A stretch of DNA of 64,000 nucleotides from Pseudoscleropodium purum (GCA_963969395.1 OZ017801.1:14389611-14453610), one strand, 5' to 3'. Shown: positions 10,109-23,465, counted from the first letter of the stretch. Translations and numbers: made by a program. The notes: generated by a model from the sequence alone, not told the origin.

Positions 10109-12899
10109 GAATCACTATAATCAAAATTCAAAAAGATTATTGTCAAAATTACACATAAGGAATGAATATCCAATGAAGAAGTTTCAAAATTTATTGAAAA
10201 TTATTGGCAAGTTTAATAGTAGATCTCATTGTATAGATATTATCTATGGATCATAGTTTAGAGTTTCTGCTTACAAACCATTATAAAAATTATTCTTCTA
10301 ACTTTTGTTTTATAAAACATTGTCACAATTTTGAAAATTTAGACTAATCTTTGTCTTCAAGTGGTTAAACATCCATAAACATCCATATGATATCATCTCA
10401 TCCCATATATCTTTTTATAAATATAGTAGAATTCATTAAGAACTTTTTCATAGTACAAAAATCTAAATATACAATAGATCTTTGAAAGCATTACACGTCT
10501 TGGTTTTTTTTTTCTTGAAATTGTATATTGATCACGTGACTATTTGAAATATTAACTAGCAACTATAGTGTAGAAATCACTTACTTATCAACTCTATTCT
10601 ACATAAATTTTATGTCATATATATTATGTAACACATAGATTTTTGTAAGAAACTAAACTTCAAGCATGCTAGTCTAAGAGCTTGGAAGCATAAATCTAGG
10701 AGGTGGAGAATATGGAAGCTTCCATTTTTTGACATATTTATTTGTTTATTTTTGGTTTAGGATCCATGACCATGATTTAGGTTCTAAAATTGTGGTTTAA
10801 GGAATTTTAGAATTTATAGTTAAGGAACAAAAAATAGGTTGCTAGGATATATTATGTGGATGATTCACAAAAGTTAAGCAAATCCTCCCACCACTACCAA
10901 AAGATCCTTCTCAGGGCCAACATCCCATTCATAGTGGGTAGGTGTTGGGATATTGAGAGATTAATGAAACTGTTTATTGAGTCCAAGTCACAAATTGATT
11001 GTTTAAGATGATAGCCGTGTGCAATATATAATCAAAAGACACAGAGATGTATTGCATTATTTTCCACAGTCATAGGTACCATACTTTTAATCCTATCAAG
11101 TTTGTATTGTACCTGAATACATTTGAACAATTCACTTGAAACTCTTGAAACTTTTGAAACTTTTTGAATTTGGTGATTTGGATATCTTCCACATTTATAG
11201 GGCACCTAAATTTTCCATATTCATATGTACCATACTTTTCTAACATCAATTTTTTTTTAAAAAAACTTTTTGAAAGTTTTCAAGGATCATAATCTCCAAA
11301 ATTTCATTTTTTTTGGTTTCCAAACTCTCAATTTACCAAACCTACACTCAAGGCTTATAGGCTCACACACTAGCATTGTTGAACTAAACCTTAGGCAAGG
11401 TGAAATACTTATTTATTTAAAAATGCAACAAAATTTGAGAAGTAAAAATTATGTTAAAAAAACTTATTTATAAAATAAAGGATTTTATATATGATCATTT
11501 TGTATGCTTAAACCTTTTTTATAGAACAAAAATTTGCATATACAATAATAATTATTCAAGTAGTGTGCTTAAAGGCTACATTCTTAAATACATCTTTAGT
11601 AGATCACTTTAATTAATTCAAGAAATTTTTACAACACCAACCATTTACCTATTTAGAATATTCAAACAAATACTCTATTCACACTCTATGCTTCAACAAT
11701 AGGTAGGGCATACATATATTTGGGCCTTTACTAAATAGATAGCAGATCAATTGAAGTTCCTATTTTTCTTTACTCCAAAAGGAATTCAAATACATTATCA
11801 AGCATCCAAATGTAGAAGGTGTGCTTGTCAATAAAGAGTTGTATTTGAAATGGTTTGACAATTTTTGTGAACTTAAAAATTATAAGTGATCCTATTGTAT
11901 ACAAATCAAGTTGTTGTTTTTATGGTAGGAAGCATTATCAAAAAATATTTAACACTTTGAACATGGAAAAATGATACAATTTCTTATATACAACTTCTTT
12001 AGTAGGGCATCAACAATGTTGAGAAATTCCAAATCCAATGCCATTTTTTGTATGCACTAATATGCAAGTTAGAATATTTATAAATTAAAGAAAGGATGTT
12101 TGGGGTGTTCAAGTGGTAAAAAATTTATAAAACTATTATAGGCACAAAATTAGATATTACAATTCATTATAAAATCAAATATTTATATGTATGTAAGATT
12201 TTTTTTCAAATAAACATTCTTTTAGAAATTGTACAATTCAATTTGAAAAGGGCAAGCTCTTTTTTGTTACTATTGTTTAGTATATGCACAAGTCTAAGTT
12301 AAAAAAATTTTAGGCTTTAAATTCTATAGACTTTTTTTGATTGCTATATTGAATTGGCTACCTTATCTTCCGCCATATCTAATGTATAAGTACATGACTA
12401 ATTTTTAATATTTGCAACTTGTACACATAGTACAAATTTAAAATTGATCTTGACATTGTTATGAAGGATTATCCTAGATGCTCATTAGGTTCTAATAATG
12501 ATTACCAAATAATTCTTTATTTTAGAACATTTCATTCTATTAAAAGCTCAATTCAAGTGAATACTTTTTGAATATTCTCTTTTCACCCTAAATTACATTT
12601 GTTGAAAAAAGGATTTCAAAAAAATTGGTATGTTATTTAGAGTTAATTTTATATAAACCTATTTTCCAACAACAATTTGAATAAAGGCAACCTAAAGATC
12701 CAAAAAAGTACATTGATTTATCTTGTTAGTTTGTGATAATAATTTACCAATGTCAATATAATTGCAATATATTCAAATTAGTGTAAATCTAGATATTATT
12801 GTACTATACAAATCTCCTACAATACTATTGAATCTATTGTAACATGATTCTTACATCATCGCTAATAGGAACGTAGTGATGAATGGAAACAATAGCCCG
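10109..12899. other. AT-rich intergenic stretch
   Basis: No gene recognised. A short segment near 11,350-11,385 (GGCTTATAGGCTCACACACT) shares the TATGAGC-type motif found at 27,405-27,450 and 35,270-35,330. Otherwise no structure seen. Confidence 0.45.
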
Positions 12900-13002
12900 T
12901 AAGAAGACTCACATGACTTATTATATTAATTGCAGACCTCCTTGTAGTCATTTTCATCTCCCTAATTCCTAATTAAAGACTATGGTCATGTAAGTCTTCT
13001 TA
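12900..13002. repeat. Short inverted-repeat element (103 bp)
   Basis: TAAGAAGACTCACATGAC (12,900-12,917) is complementary, with one mismatch, to the sequence at 12,985-13,002. The 18-bp arms enclose 67 bp. This resembles a small MITE; target duplication not resolved. Confidence 0.45.
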
Positions 13003-13049
13003 TGGATAATTAGATTGTAGTCTCATGCAACAAGGAAATTGTGGATGAG

Positions 13050-13050
<1 letters not shown>

Positions 13051-13085
<35 letters not shown>
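13051..13085. repeat. (TA)n microsatellite
   Basis: About 35 bases of uninterrupted TA dinucleotides. Confidence 0.95.
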
Positions 13086-13087
<2 letters not shown>

Positions 13088-13099
13088 AATAGCCCTTTT

Positions 13100-13290
13100 A
13101 TTAAGGAATGTTTTATGAGGTAGTCAAATTTGACATGAATAAAGTAATTTGAATTTGAAAAAGTACCACATATCAACTTGTGAATGGTGCGATATGACAT
13201 GGACCCTTGAGAAGTGGAAATTTAATCTCATCACTTGAGTGTGGAATCAAACCTCACATATAGTACCTTGTGAGTGTTTCGATCTCCACC
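13100..13290. repeat. Dispersed repeat, copy 1 (also 19,270-19,480)
   Basis: Shares ordered blocks with 19,270-19,480: a TTTGACAT block, an AAAAAGT(A/G)CC(A/G)CAT block, then GACATGGACCC, CTTGAGAA and CACTTGAGTG. No ORF. Probably a degraded mobile element of unknown class. Confidence 0.45.
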
Positions 13291-14309
13291 CTAGAGACTA
13301 GATAGACACAACTAAGTTCTATGGTTCTAATGACTATGGGTGATGTGGTTTGTAGTAAATGAGCCGCCTTCTAAGTAATCGAGCTTTTTTACCAAATCCT
13401 ATCTCAATTTTCCAATTGGCATGTGATCACTTAGACTTACTCAAATAAATATCTCAAACCAACATTTGGCAACCACAACCAATATGCAAGGTTGAGCGAT
13501 TTAGTCAAATGGAAAATCAAGTATTCTAAGTCGTAGGGTTTATTTTTCCCTTTCCAAAATGATGAAGAACTTTGAAATTGAGTTAAATTCCTAGTGAATA
13601 GTGATGGGTGAAGTTTGGTCTTAAGTTAACCTCTAAAATTTCATCTTCCAGTTACTAGAGTTCTAGCTATTGAACTCAAATCAGAGTTGTTTGATTTTTT
13701 TCTATTTTTTATCTTCTTTTTAAGTTTTTATCCTTTTAATGGGTTTGGTCAGTCTTGGTTGACTTCATCCAATTTTTTTAATCTTAATTATTATATTCTT
13801 AGTTTTATTGTTACTAGTGAAGGGTAATTCTAGTTAATTCAAATGTGTTGATAAATTTTACTATTACTAATGAAGGTGAATTTTAATTTGATCCTAGGAT
13901 AAACCAATTCTTACTTAAAGATTTTTTACTTTTATCCTTTGAGGTAAAAGAAAGTTACTTTTTAGTTGTTGATGAAATTCCTTTCTTAAGTAACTTTGAC
14001 CAATACCTGTTCACCAAAATTCCACCATAAATGGGCAAGTTCACTTTTCACTTTTAGCTTAAGCTCTATGTTTTGCCCTAATTTTTGTTATTTATTTTCT
14101 AGCTTCAATGAAAATTTTTCTCAAATAATTTTTATGGTTAATTTATAAGTTTAATTCGATGAAATTCTTGAATAATAAAAAGTAAGGGAAAATTTCACAA
14201 ACTTACCTCCACGGTGACTTCTTTCACATTTTCACGAACTTTCATTACATTTTCACAATGCCCACCTTTCATGACCAGTAATTTTATGAGATTTTGATAG
14301 TTCTGTCCC
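13291..14309. other. Intergenic stretch, nothing recognised
   Basis: AT-rich; no gene, RNA gene or repeat unit identified. Confidence 0.45.
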
Positions 14310-14790
14310 TAGGCTCACTCTGGCTTGTTTGGATTACTCTGTAATCAAAAGGAAATCTGAAATTTTGAGGCCCTACCCTCTTGGGCTTCCTCTGACTTGT
14401 ATGGAATGGCTCTGAATTTCTTGAGTAATTAGACTCTGGCTTGACTCTAGTTGGTTTGGGATGACTCTGTAATCAAAGGAGTCTGAATTTTGTGAGTAAT
14501 TTGACTCTGACTCCACTCTGGCTATTTGAAAGACTCTGTAATCAAAAGGAATTCTGGACTTTTGGGGTAATTAGATTCTGGTTCACCTCTAGTTTGTTTG
14601 GATGACTCTGAAATCATTAAGGAAATTTGAATTTTTGGGTGATAAGCCTCTAGTTTGACTTTGACCTATTTGGAGCGACCCCGTAATCAAAAGAATTCTG
14701 AATTTCTTGAGTAATTAGACTCTGGCTCGGCTCTGTCTTGTTTGGAGGGCTCTTTAATAAAAGAAATCTGAATTTTGGGGTCCTACCCTC
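14310..14790. repeat. Degenerate tandem array, ~70-bp unit, about 7 copies
   Basis: A unit containing GACTCTGTAATCAAAAGGAA recurs with marker positions at 14,341, ~14,410, 14,469, 14,538, 14,611, 14,689 and ~14,754. Blocks like GAGTAATTAGACTCTGGCT lie between the markers. Copies are diverged; no frame stays open through the array. Confidence 0.7.
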
Positions 14791-17700
14791 TCTAGCTTAA
14801 CCTTTGAAGAAGTTGTTTGACATGTGGGATGCTTGAAATTCTTGAATCCAACCCAAGATATTTCTAAATGACCATAAACCAACACAAAAAAGACAATTCT
14901 CAACGTCAAAGTTCCAGAGGGGATTTGCTATTTATAACTGTGAAATCTCACTCCAAAAGGAATGGGTCAAGAATGTGAACTTGCAACAATATGGTTAGTG
15001 CTCCAACTCAATTTTCAGGGGGATTTTCAACAATAGATCGTAAAATCCCACACATGATAATTTGAGTGAAGGTTAGTAAGCAACTCACAAGGAAACACAA
15101 GAAGATTAGTTTGCCAAAACACAAAAGATTGTCAAACCTTTCAAAAAGACCCCCACGTCTTTTGAATGGTTCAAGACATGAACAAAAAAGGAGCTAAATG
15201 CTCCAATATAATTCAAATTCAAGGGTCTTGATCCAAGGACCAAAACTCAAACAATGCCAATGAAATTGGCAAGGTACAAAATGCAAGAATTTTGGCCTTG
15301 AATGGCCATATAAACAAGGAGCCAAAGACAAGTGGTGGGTCTCAAACCACCAAGAGAGAATTGGGCTCTGACGACCAAATACAAAGTGGAAGAAAAGGGG
15401 TGCAAAGGGAGTTGATGGTAGCCCTTTTATACATTTTCAAGGCCTCACACTTAACTCCTTTTACTCTAAAACTACCTAAGTAAACTTAAAAATCACTAAA
15501 ACCTACAACTACTACACCTAATTCTACCTTACTGCTGAATGTCCTATAAAATTTGGAAAAAAAACTCCAAATGAAAAACAGACTTCACCGTTGGCTCCAA
15601 AAGACCCAAATTAGTGTAGAGAGCCCCCTAACCCTCAACTTTTAGTCAAAACTCCTTGTGAAAGACAATGTTTTTCATCCTAGTGGAAAAGGTGAAAAAC
15701 CTAAGTTTTGGAGTTTGTATTTTTTTGATAATTTTGACTGGCCAAGGTTGTCTAGAAGGTCCAAGAATGTAAGAAAAGAGTCCAAGATGACCCAATTTGG
15801 ACTTTGTATGGTCGTGGTTTAACGATCAACTCGTAGAATGTTTTTAAATTATGTTAAAATTTGTTGGTGTTGCCGGTTTGGATAGTTACCGTTGTTGGAA
15901 TGTTATGAAACTTGATTAGGCACTTATTTAAACTTAAACACTCTTTCCTAATTTTTAATGGGATTTTACCATTACCGGTTGAATTTCTATGAATTTTCCA
16001 TTCCCAGTAATATTGGTTGATTTCCCATGGAATCATGTTCTGTAATTTGGAAAATTACAAAACTTTTTGAGTAATTTCTAGGAAGTTTCCAAATCTTTTG
16101 TGCAAAGTTTCAAGTTCAAGTTGCACTTTACGACAAAGAAATAAATTTACTTTCCTTGATTTTAATTCCTTCGGGGAGGAATCATTCCCGTACTAGGTAA
16201 TCTTAGTAGTCTGGCTTCACCGTTATGCTCCTGGCATGTTTTTACATTTAAATACCTTTCTTCTTATTGTAACTACCCATTTATAGTATTCGTAGATTTT
16301 GCCCACAAAGTTATATGTAATGGTAAATTCACAATTTTCGCATTTGACTTGCAATTTTCCTCTAGTCTTTTGCAGTAAACTTTTATAGCACTAGGGAATT
16401 TAGATTGATTCCAACCTTGTCAATTTAGCTATTGTCACCACATGCACCTCGTTTGACCAAATTCTACTGGAAATCCTTAACTAAGTGTTTTCACCATGTA
16501 TGATCCCAAGGCTAGAACTACCTCCAAACCTTAAAATCAACATTCAAACGCCTAATTAGTCTTCTAAAGTTAACAATATGAAGTTTTTTTTATGGAACTT
16601 CAAGGGGTTTTGGAACATTAATTCATAAGCATGGGGTTTCTTCCAAGTGTCTTCTAATTCCACTTTTCTAGTCCTTTTGACCATAATTACCCATAAAAAT
16701 GAGCAAAAAGTGAAAAAAAAAAAAATCCCAAGACCCAAGTGACATTCATGGGGCTCACATACCTCCAAATTTTGGAGGCTAAATACTCCATTAATTGAAA
16801 ATGCAATCCAAAGTTTATTTTTTTCATAAACTCTAGGATTTGTGGTTGTAGGATCCAATTTATTTGTAATCATCCTCCATCTCTACAATATAGCTTGTTC
16901 TGTTTCTAATCATGTAGAGATGAGTCTTGATTAATTATGGCATAGTTCCTAATACAATTGTGGTGCATTATAATTGGCTGCAAGACTCTCAATATTGCAA
17001 TTAGCCCTTGGTCAATTTTGCAACCAGCCTATAGTTGAAAATAGGGAGACTTATATGACTAATATAGGTTGAATACAATGAATAGAATCTTCAACTAAAA
17101 AATTCATACTAATTATTCTTTGAAAATTTAAATTTAAAAAAATTATGGAGTCCTTCCAAACTCTATTATTGTGCATGAAAAAAAAATTCACTCAAGAAAA
17201 CCACACTCCAGGTATTTGTAATTACTTAAGTGGTCAAAAATGGATCTACTCCCTTATTATTATTTGGATGTAATTTGCATGCAAGAAGGAGCAATGAATG
17301 CAAGACACTAAATCGTTCATTCAAAGTGGGCACATGTTGATGTGGCTTGACGTGACCCATGGGCTAGACTATAGGACTCGGCCAGTATATGAATGGTTGG
17401 ACCAATTGCAAGACCATGACCTTGGTGGAATTCAAGACGACAACAATTGCCCATGTCCTCAACAAACCTTCTATTTCACAACATTGTGTACTGCAACAAA
17501 ATTTATTCTTCTATGGGTCTTGCACAAAATGGACATTTAAGCTATTTTAGGGTTTACATCAAAGGGTTAGGGTTTGAATGTCTTCTTTTTCTGCTCAATT
17601 TAACTTAACTATCAATGGAATGTTGAGTCCGTTGACACATTGCCAAGATAAATGACAAACTTAAAGTATAAGTGAGTAGATCCAAATATTATCTAAATTC

Positions 17701-17952
17701 CACCAAATGTCATTGGATTGTTGAACTTGTTGACACATTGCCAAGATAAATGACATTCTTATTTACCTTACATGAGTTTTCAATGTTTGTCCTTCTAGTG
17801 CCCTTTAGAGCCAAAGTAAAGGAAGGTATGTTCTTTTTCTTTGTTTTGGGGACAAATACCATCGTAATTCAAAGAAAATATATAATTAGTATGGAAACAC
17901 AAGATGAAATCACAATGAAACCACTATATTAGACCAATACAAATAAGGTAAG
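14791..17952. other. Intergenic stretch with one direct repeat
   Basis: No gene recognised; several ORFs of 60-105 codons are without similarity I know. Around 17,621-17,656 and 17,719-17,754 the block GTTGACACATTGCCAAGATA is repeated 98 bp apart, a partial tandem duplication. 14,800-15,650 is less AT-rich and could be remains of a retroelement leader, but no LTR pair was found. Confidence 0.4.
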
Positions 17953-17956
17953 TTAA

Positions 17957-18886
17957 CCCCTAAAGGACCAAATTGTGTTTTTTTGACAATATAGCAATTT
18001 TGGGGAGGCAGGGGAGCTCACTACAAATGGGATTTTTCTTTTTTGTCTTTAAAATTTTCACACAACATGTGCATGAAGAGTAGTTTTAAGGTCCAACAAT
18101 TTTAATAACTTTTGACTACATGGTTCAAAAGTTATTGCATGCTATGTAATTTTCAATGCTCAACAGGCAATTCAAAAATTTCTTAAAAAATTACTTTTTT
18201 CAAAAATAAAAATTTGAAATTGATTTTCTAGGTTTACATATATATAAAAAGCTTTGAATCATTCCATTGTGATTTGTGATATAAAAGTTATGAGGTGTTC
18301 TAGTGTGTGGGAAGTTTTGGATTCCGTGCTCTAAAATAAATTTTGGAATCCTTTACTTAACTCAATTTTTAATATTTTTTGAAAAAAAAGCATATGATGT
18401 AAATTTTCTATTAATACATTACAATGTTGGAATTGACATTTTTCAAGCTTATAACTATATTCTTAATAGTTTAGTGTTTTGGATCATTTTCTACTTCTTT
18501 CTACTTACTATTTTTTTCTAGTAAGTTGTTCAATTGTAAACGATCTAAAATTTTCAAGCATGTAGCCAACTTGCCTTGAAGAACAAATTCAAAGTGTAAC
18601 CACCATTTTGGACATTTTTTCATGCAAATGTGACCTTGTGAAGTGCAACTGCCTATTTTTTTTGCAAGGCCTCCCAAATGAATTTTGTCAATTGAAACAC
18701 TAATATCTTGCAATCTACAAGGTGGAAATTTCTGAAATGTTTTCCACATCTTTACAAACTAGCATACTACAAGATCCTACAATTATGTGTGTTCATAAAT
18801 GTTTAAAAAAAAAAATTTGGTACTTGCATTAGAAATGACAATTTTGGAGCATTTTTGGTGAAAATATAGTCTCAAACCTTTAGGGG
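17957..18886 (+). repeat. Family 1 TTAA element, copy B (complete, ~930 bp)
   Basis: TTAA at 17,953-17,956 and 18,887-18,890; ends CCCCTAAAGG and CCTTTAGGGG are perfect inverted repeats, with weaker pairing inward (the left reads AAATTGTGTTTT where the right end's complement reads ACTATATTTT). The interior matches copies D and E throughout. No ORF over 90 codons and no transposase similarity, so it is non-autonomous. Confidence 0.8.
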
Positions 18887-19269
18887 TTAAAATAAAGTAT
18901 CTAACCAAAAGTATACCTACACAAATGTATATTATATTTATATACATAACAAAAATTCAATATAGACTTATTCAAACTCAAAATTCAACTTTCATATTCA
19001 TGAAGCGTATAGATTTTGGAAAAAATATGCTTGAAAAGGATTTTTGCAATTGACTCAGTGTATGTTATAAAAGTTCACACCTTTCTTGATTCATTCTAAT
19101 TAAACTATCACTTAAAACAAAATTCACTTAAAGTAACAATACTAGTTGGTAGTGGAGACATCTTTTGATCATAACGTTGAAAAGATTGCACTAGTCAAAT
19201 AAAGAAATCTTTCAATTTGGAGAGGTTATATTTGAGGCATTGAGGGTGTTAAGGGTTTTAAGGTGTAGT

Positions 19270-19480
19270 TGTCTTAGTCAAGTATTCTAAGTGTAGAAAG
19301 TGAGATTTGACATAAATTAATTTGTTTTTGTAAAAAAGTGCCGCATGTCATCTTGTGAAAGATGTGAGGTGACATGGACCCCTTGAGAATTTGACGTAGA
19401 AAATTCAATTTTGACACTTGAGTGCCGCCCAAATCATACCTCCATGTATAGTACTACTATCCACTCAAAAGATGGCTCTC
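19270..19480. repeat. Dispersed repeat, copy 2 (see 13,100-13,290)
   Basis: Blocks in the same order as at 13,100-13,290 (GTCATCTTGTGAAAG, GACATGGACCCCTTGAGAA, CACTTGAGTG). It runs directly into the GGATAC-rich repeat that follows, so the two may be parts of one larger element. Confidence 0.45.
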
Positions 19481-19920
19481 CCCTAGTTTGCATTAGTTGC
19501 CCCCCCCCCCCCCCCCCCCCTTCTCTCAAAAAATTTATAGGGCATTGATTTCTTAAAAAATCACAAGTCGTTGATCTAGTGAGATTTAATCTGAGCCATC
19601 CAAATATGGAATATGAAATGAATATTGGATATGTATATTTTATTGGATACGAATATGGGATGAATATTAAATATGGGTACTAGATACAAATATAGTACCG
19701 GATATGGATACGGAATGAATACGGAATATGGGTTACCGGATATAAATACAATACCAGATACGGATACGGGATGAATATTGAATATAAATATCGAATATAG
19801 ATACAATACTTAATACAAATATGAAAGAATTATCCCATATTGATTGTCACTATGTTGGTTTTTGAAAATTACAAAAAAGGGGAAAGAAAGTTGCAAATAA
19901 AAATTTAAAAATTTAAAAAC
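19430..19920. repeat. Dispersed element with internal GGATAC/GAATAT minisatellite, copy 1
   Basis: Matches 58,020-58,560: a poly-C/TCTCTCAAAAAAT block, then TCACAAGYCGTTGAT, AGATTTAAT, a stretch of degenerate 6-base units (GGATAC, GAATAT, GATACA; about 19,605-19,815), then TCCCATATTGATTGTC and AAAATTACAA. The unit array differs between copies while the flanks are conserved. A 20-base poly-C run sits near 19,501-19,520. Confidence 0.6.
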
Positions 19921-19986
19921 CCAAAAATGAGTCCAAAAATGGAGTCACTTTTGGGTGCATAGTGGGTACTTCTCCTCACTATCCTG

Positions 19987-20287
19987 TATAAAAGACTTCC
20001 ACCCCCACCCACCCACCATTTTCTTATGTGTGACCCCCCAAATCAGACCTGATTCATGCCTGTCTGTAAGTGATATAAGCTTAATGCTGGTCATGCTTTC
20101 CTTGTGATGTTGTTGATGTTACCTTGCCTGATGTGTACTTATGACTCCTCACAATTACTTCCCTCATTGAATCCTTTTCAGGAGTAATCCCACAGGAAAG
20201 ACAATGCTCGCTTTGCATCAAAATGTGACATTCATACAGTTCAAATTCCTCATTGAATCAGCTCTAAGAGAACTGGTTGCACTTTAA
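19987..20287 (+). promoter_or_regulatory. Possible promoter and 5' leader intron of an unrecognised transcription unit
   Basis: TATAAAAG at 19,987-19,994 is followed by CCACCC-rich sequence. About 80 bp downstream, GTAAGT (20,066-20,071) and a pyrimidine-preceded TTTTCAG (ending 20,181) would bound a 116-bp intron. After it an ATG at 20,204 opens a 27-codon reading frame ending at 20,287. This arrangement fits a plant promoter with a leader intron, but nothing downstream is recognised and chance is possible. Confidence 0.25.
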
Positions 20288-20903
20288 AAACAGCAGCAAA
20301 ACCCAGAGGGGTGAGAAAATCTTTGAATGATCTATTTTGAGTAAAACAAAATAGAGGAAACATAGACACCATACTTGGAGAGAAAAAAAACCTGGTTCAA
20401 TTTGGGAATTGAAGAACAATAGCTGCCAAAACTGGAAAATAAACCCCGAACAAATGCTGGAACACCCCCCCCCCCTTGTGCGTGTGTCAAGTGTCACCGT
20501 GCCCCGGTGATTCTCCAAGTACATTCGTTCCCACCAGCAAATCCGTGGTGACTGTCCGTCCTCCTCCTCCAAGCTCCGTCGTCTTGGCCCTTCCAGCCTC
20601 CGTGCCCCCACTTGCTTTGCACATGCACCACTGGTCTATTATTGAGATTTGTCCCTGTAACTTACTACTTAAGCATGCTTAAATTCTAATTTAAGCTTTT
20701 TCTTTTTCTTTTTTTCTTTTTTTGTCCTTCATCAGTCCATTCAGTTCTTCATGATTAGATAAGTATTATGACACTAATAGCTTGTGCAAACCAAATCAAA
20801 TAATCACCGTCAGGCCGGCAGTCCCCGTCCATCAACAGCAGCGCAGCTCAATCAGCTCCGTCCCCTGCCTGAGTATACCTGACGGTCTCGTGGGGACGGG
20901 GTC

Positions 20904-21188
20904 ATGACGACTTTCAGGACACTGATGACGGAGACTCGGAGAGATAGCAGTGACCCTCAGCAATGGGCTTCGTCTTACAGGAAGCGTAATAAGTTGAGGA
21001 GTGGCAGGACCTTGATTAGACTGCAGTGGTCATTGGAAGTCTGCGGCAATTTCACCCCAGGCTGGAGGAAAAACACTCCATCTGAAACTGAACCCCTGGA
21101 TGAAATTTGGAAAATTTGGAGTTCCAATTTGGAATTGGAGGGCCCCGAATTTGATATTGGATTTGGAGGTGAAGAAGAACAGAACTGA
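20904..21188 (+). CDS. Hypothetical 94-residue protein in a GC-richer island
   Basis: A GC-richer block (about 20,470-21,210) stands out from AT-rich surroundings. The ORF begins MTTFRTLMTETRRD and ends in an acidic tail (GPEFDIGFGGEEEQN). No known motif, signal peptide or membrane segment is seen. GTGAGGTG directly after the stop region (21,191) could be a splice donor, so this might be one exon of a longer gene. Upstream GC-rich sequence could hold a promoter. The call rests on composition and ORF length only, and a minus-strand ORF at 20,264-20,611 is equally unrecognised. Confidence 0.25.
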   Translation: MTTFRTLMTETRRDSSDPQQWASSYRKRNKLRSGRTLIRLQWSLEVCGNFTPGWRKNTPSETEPLDEIWKIWSSNLELEGPEFDIGFGGEEEQN

Positions 21189-21512
21189 TAGGTGAGGTGA
21201 AGATGGCAGGACACGAACTTAATAGAGAAACCACAAAACAGAGGTCATTTTTTTACATTTACTCTTGGCTAAGTTAGTGGGAAAAGTAGGATGCACATTT
21301 TGAATAACCACTTTACCACCCTGCAATACTTAAGTTGAACCCACCACACTGGGGTTGTACTAAGGAATTAGGTTATAAGCTCAGGAGGAGGTGATGGGAT
21401 GATTCATCCCGAGTAACTTAATACTAAGGTAAGGTGAGGAAAGGCTAAGTGAAAGCTAATAAGTGAAGCTTATCTTTAAGTTTGAGCCAGGACTCCTGAA
21501 ATTGTTGAACCT

Positions 21513-21581
21513 CTCCATCCATCCATCCATCCATCCATCCCTCCCTCCCTCCATCAATCCCTCCATCAATCAATCAATCAC
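21513..21581. repeat. (ATCC)n / (CCTC)n / (AATC)n microsatellite
   Basis: About 70 bases of CCAT, CCCT and CAAT tetranucleotide repeats. Confidence 0.95.
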
Positions 21582-21774
21582 CTGAATCAAGTGATGGGGA
21601 GCCAGGATGTACCTCCACTGAAGACCAGGTCCAGGACTGGCTTGGAAAACAGGACCTGCTCTGCTCTGCACGCAGGGAGGCACGCAGGCATCGCCCAGTT
21701 GGGTTCAGTTGCTTCTCACTTTTATTAGTAATATTTTCATCGAGAAAGGGGGGACAACCCGAGGGAAAACACAG

Positions 21775-22345
21775 GACGGACCTTTTTATTTGCCACACAC
21801 GATCAAATATGCAAATTTTGAATTCATATTTGCAATCGGGGTCTCAAATGAAGGTAGAGAGGTGAAAAAAGATACAACAATTGAACACAGAATAGGGAGG
21901 ATTATTTTTACATACACCAGTGGAATGACTTGGGGAGATGAGTGAGGGGGGTGGTTCACCCCAACCCAAATTCAGTAGGAGAGGTGTAGAAGGTAAATTA
22001 ATCAACCACAGAAGAAGGGGAGATTTTTATTACGTGCACCCATGAATTGGCTTCGAGGGGATGAGCAAGGCGGTTAGTTCACCCTAGCCCTTGCTCATCT
22101 TGGATTTTACCTCTTAGGCAAAACATGTGACCTTTTTTTTTACTTGTGATGCATGATGAAATTTGTAATATTTGAATTCATATTTGCAATTAGAGATCCC
22201 ACATTAGATAGGAGTAATGTAGAAAATAGATTAATTAGGCACAAGGGGGGGGAGGGGGGGGGGCTTTTCTTTTTTTAACATGTACCCATAGGAAAAAAGT
22301 CGAGGACTTGGAGAGGATGAGGGAGGGAGATGGTTCACCTTGGCC
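21775..22345. repeat. Nested tandem duplication, ~352-bp and ~120-bp periods
   Basis: The block ending AATTCATATTTGCAAT occurs at about 21,820 and 22,175 (352-355 bp apart). A ~120-bp subunit (AGGTGTAGA, GATTTTTATTACGTGCACCCAT, GGATGAG, GTTCACCC) appears three times. A poly-G run (about 22,245-22,262) interrupts the last. No gene. Confidence 0.55.
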
Positions 22346-23465
22346 AAAAGGTGAAGGGGTGGTTCACATTAAGTTAAAAGACATCCTCAAATTGATCGAA
22401 TTTGCTTAATGAGTAGTTTTGTAGTTGAAGATTCAACTCATCTATAGATTGATCTAAAGTAGGAACACTGTAAATGGAGAAAATAATCATTTGAACATGT
22501 AGGATATAGGGGATTCATGGAGAAATTGAGCTCAATGTGTATGTGTGAAAAGAAGGATCAAGAAGAATGCTAAAATTTTTTTTTTTTCCTCAAGCTTGAA
22601 TATTTTATTCAATATAAATGTGCATTTTTCATTTGGACCCATTTGTGTCTCATACCTTCACCTAAAATGGCTACCTTTGGAACTTGTTCCTAATCACATG
22701 TGAATCAATCAAGTGTGAGCCAATCAAATCTTTTCAAATCAACAATACATCCAACTATTTGCCTATTTTAGGACCCCCTATCATGCCATTAGAGGGGGCT
22801 TCTATATTTATGATATTTCTACTGTAAGATAGAACAATCCATTGCAGTCAAATAGACCCTATAGTGGATACCTAGGGAATGCCTCCATTACAGAATTTTT
22901 TCAATAAATGAGACTTGGGCCATAATCAATGTTTTAGGTAACAAGAATGGAGTGATTTTTGACCTCACTAGGAACTTCCATCTTTTCAATGTAAATTCAT
23001 TGTAGGAAGTGGGGTTTTTTAGAGCTTTCATGTTAGGAAATATTGTGGCTATTGTAGGTAAGTAAGATGAGCATTATGGTTACAATTTTTGTTTGTTTGG
23101 AAGTAGTCTAGAGATTCTCTAGTTGGGCCATGATGGGCAAAACACTTCAAAAGTTCATAACAAATTCATACTTTGTCAAAAAAAATCATAATTTCAATTG
23201 TTCTCACTATTTATCACATTTGTCTTTATGTAGGATTGAAAAAAAATTCAACAATGGCATAAGGATAAACTCCTAATTCTAACAATAGTGGGTTGTTTCA
23301 CCTTAATTTGCTTAATGAGAGCTTAGAAATTAAGAATTATAGGTGGAGAGATGTAGATCTAAAGCTCTTGAAGAAAAATAATCCCTAAGAGACTCAACAT
23401 TCTTTAGGTGGACTATGAACATTTTCAAAAGCTTACTATAGAAGCTACATGAAATGGATGAAGTA
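22346..23465. other. Intergenic stretch, nothing recognised
   Basis: AT-rich; no gene or repeat identified before the transposon end at 23,466. Confidence 0.45.

Noticed and set aside
13000..13200. 66-codon ORF with an Ile-Tyr run
   Set aside because: It is translated TA microsatellite.
16556..16873. 105-codon minus-strand ORF
   Set aside because: No recognisable motif, low-complexity Phe run and AT-rich codons; not supported as a gene.
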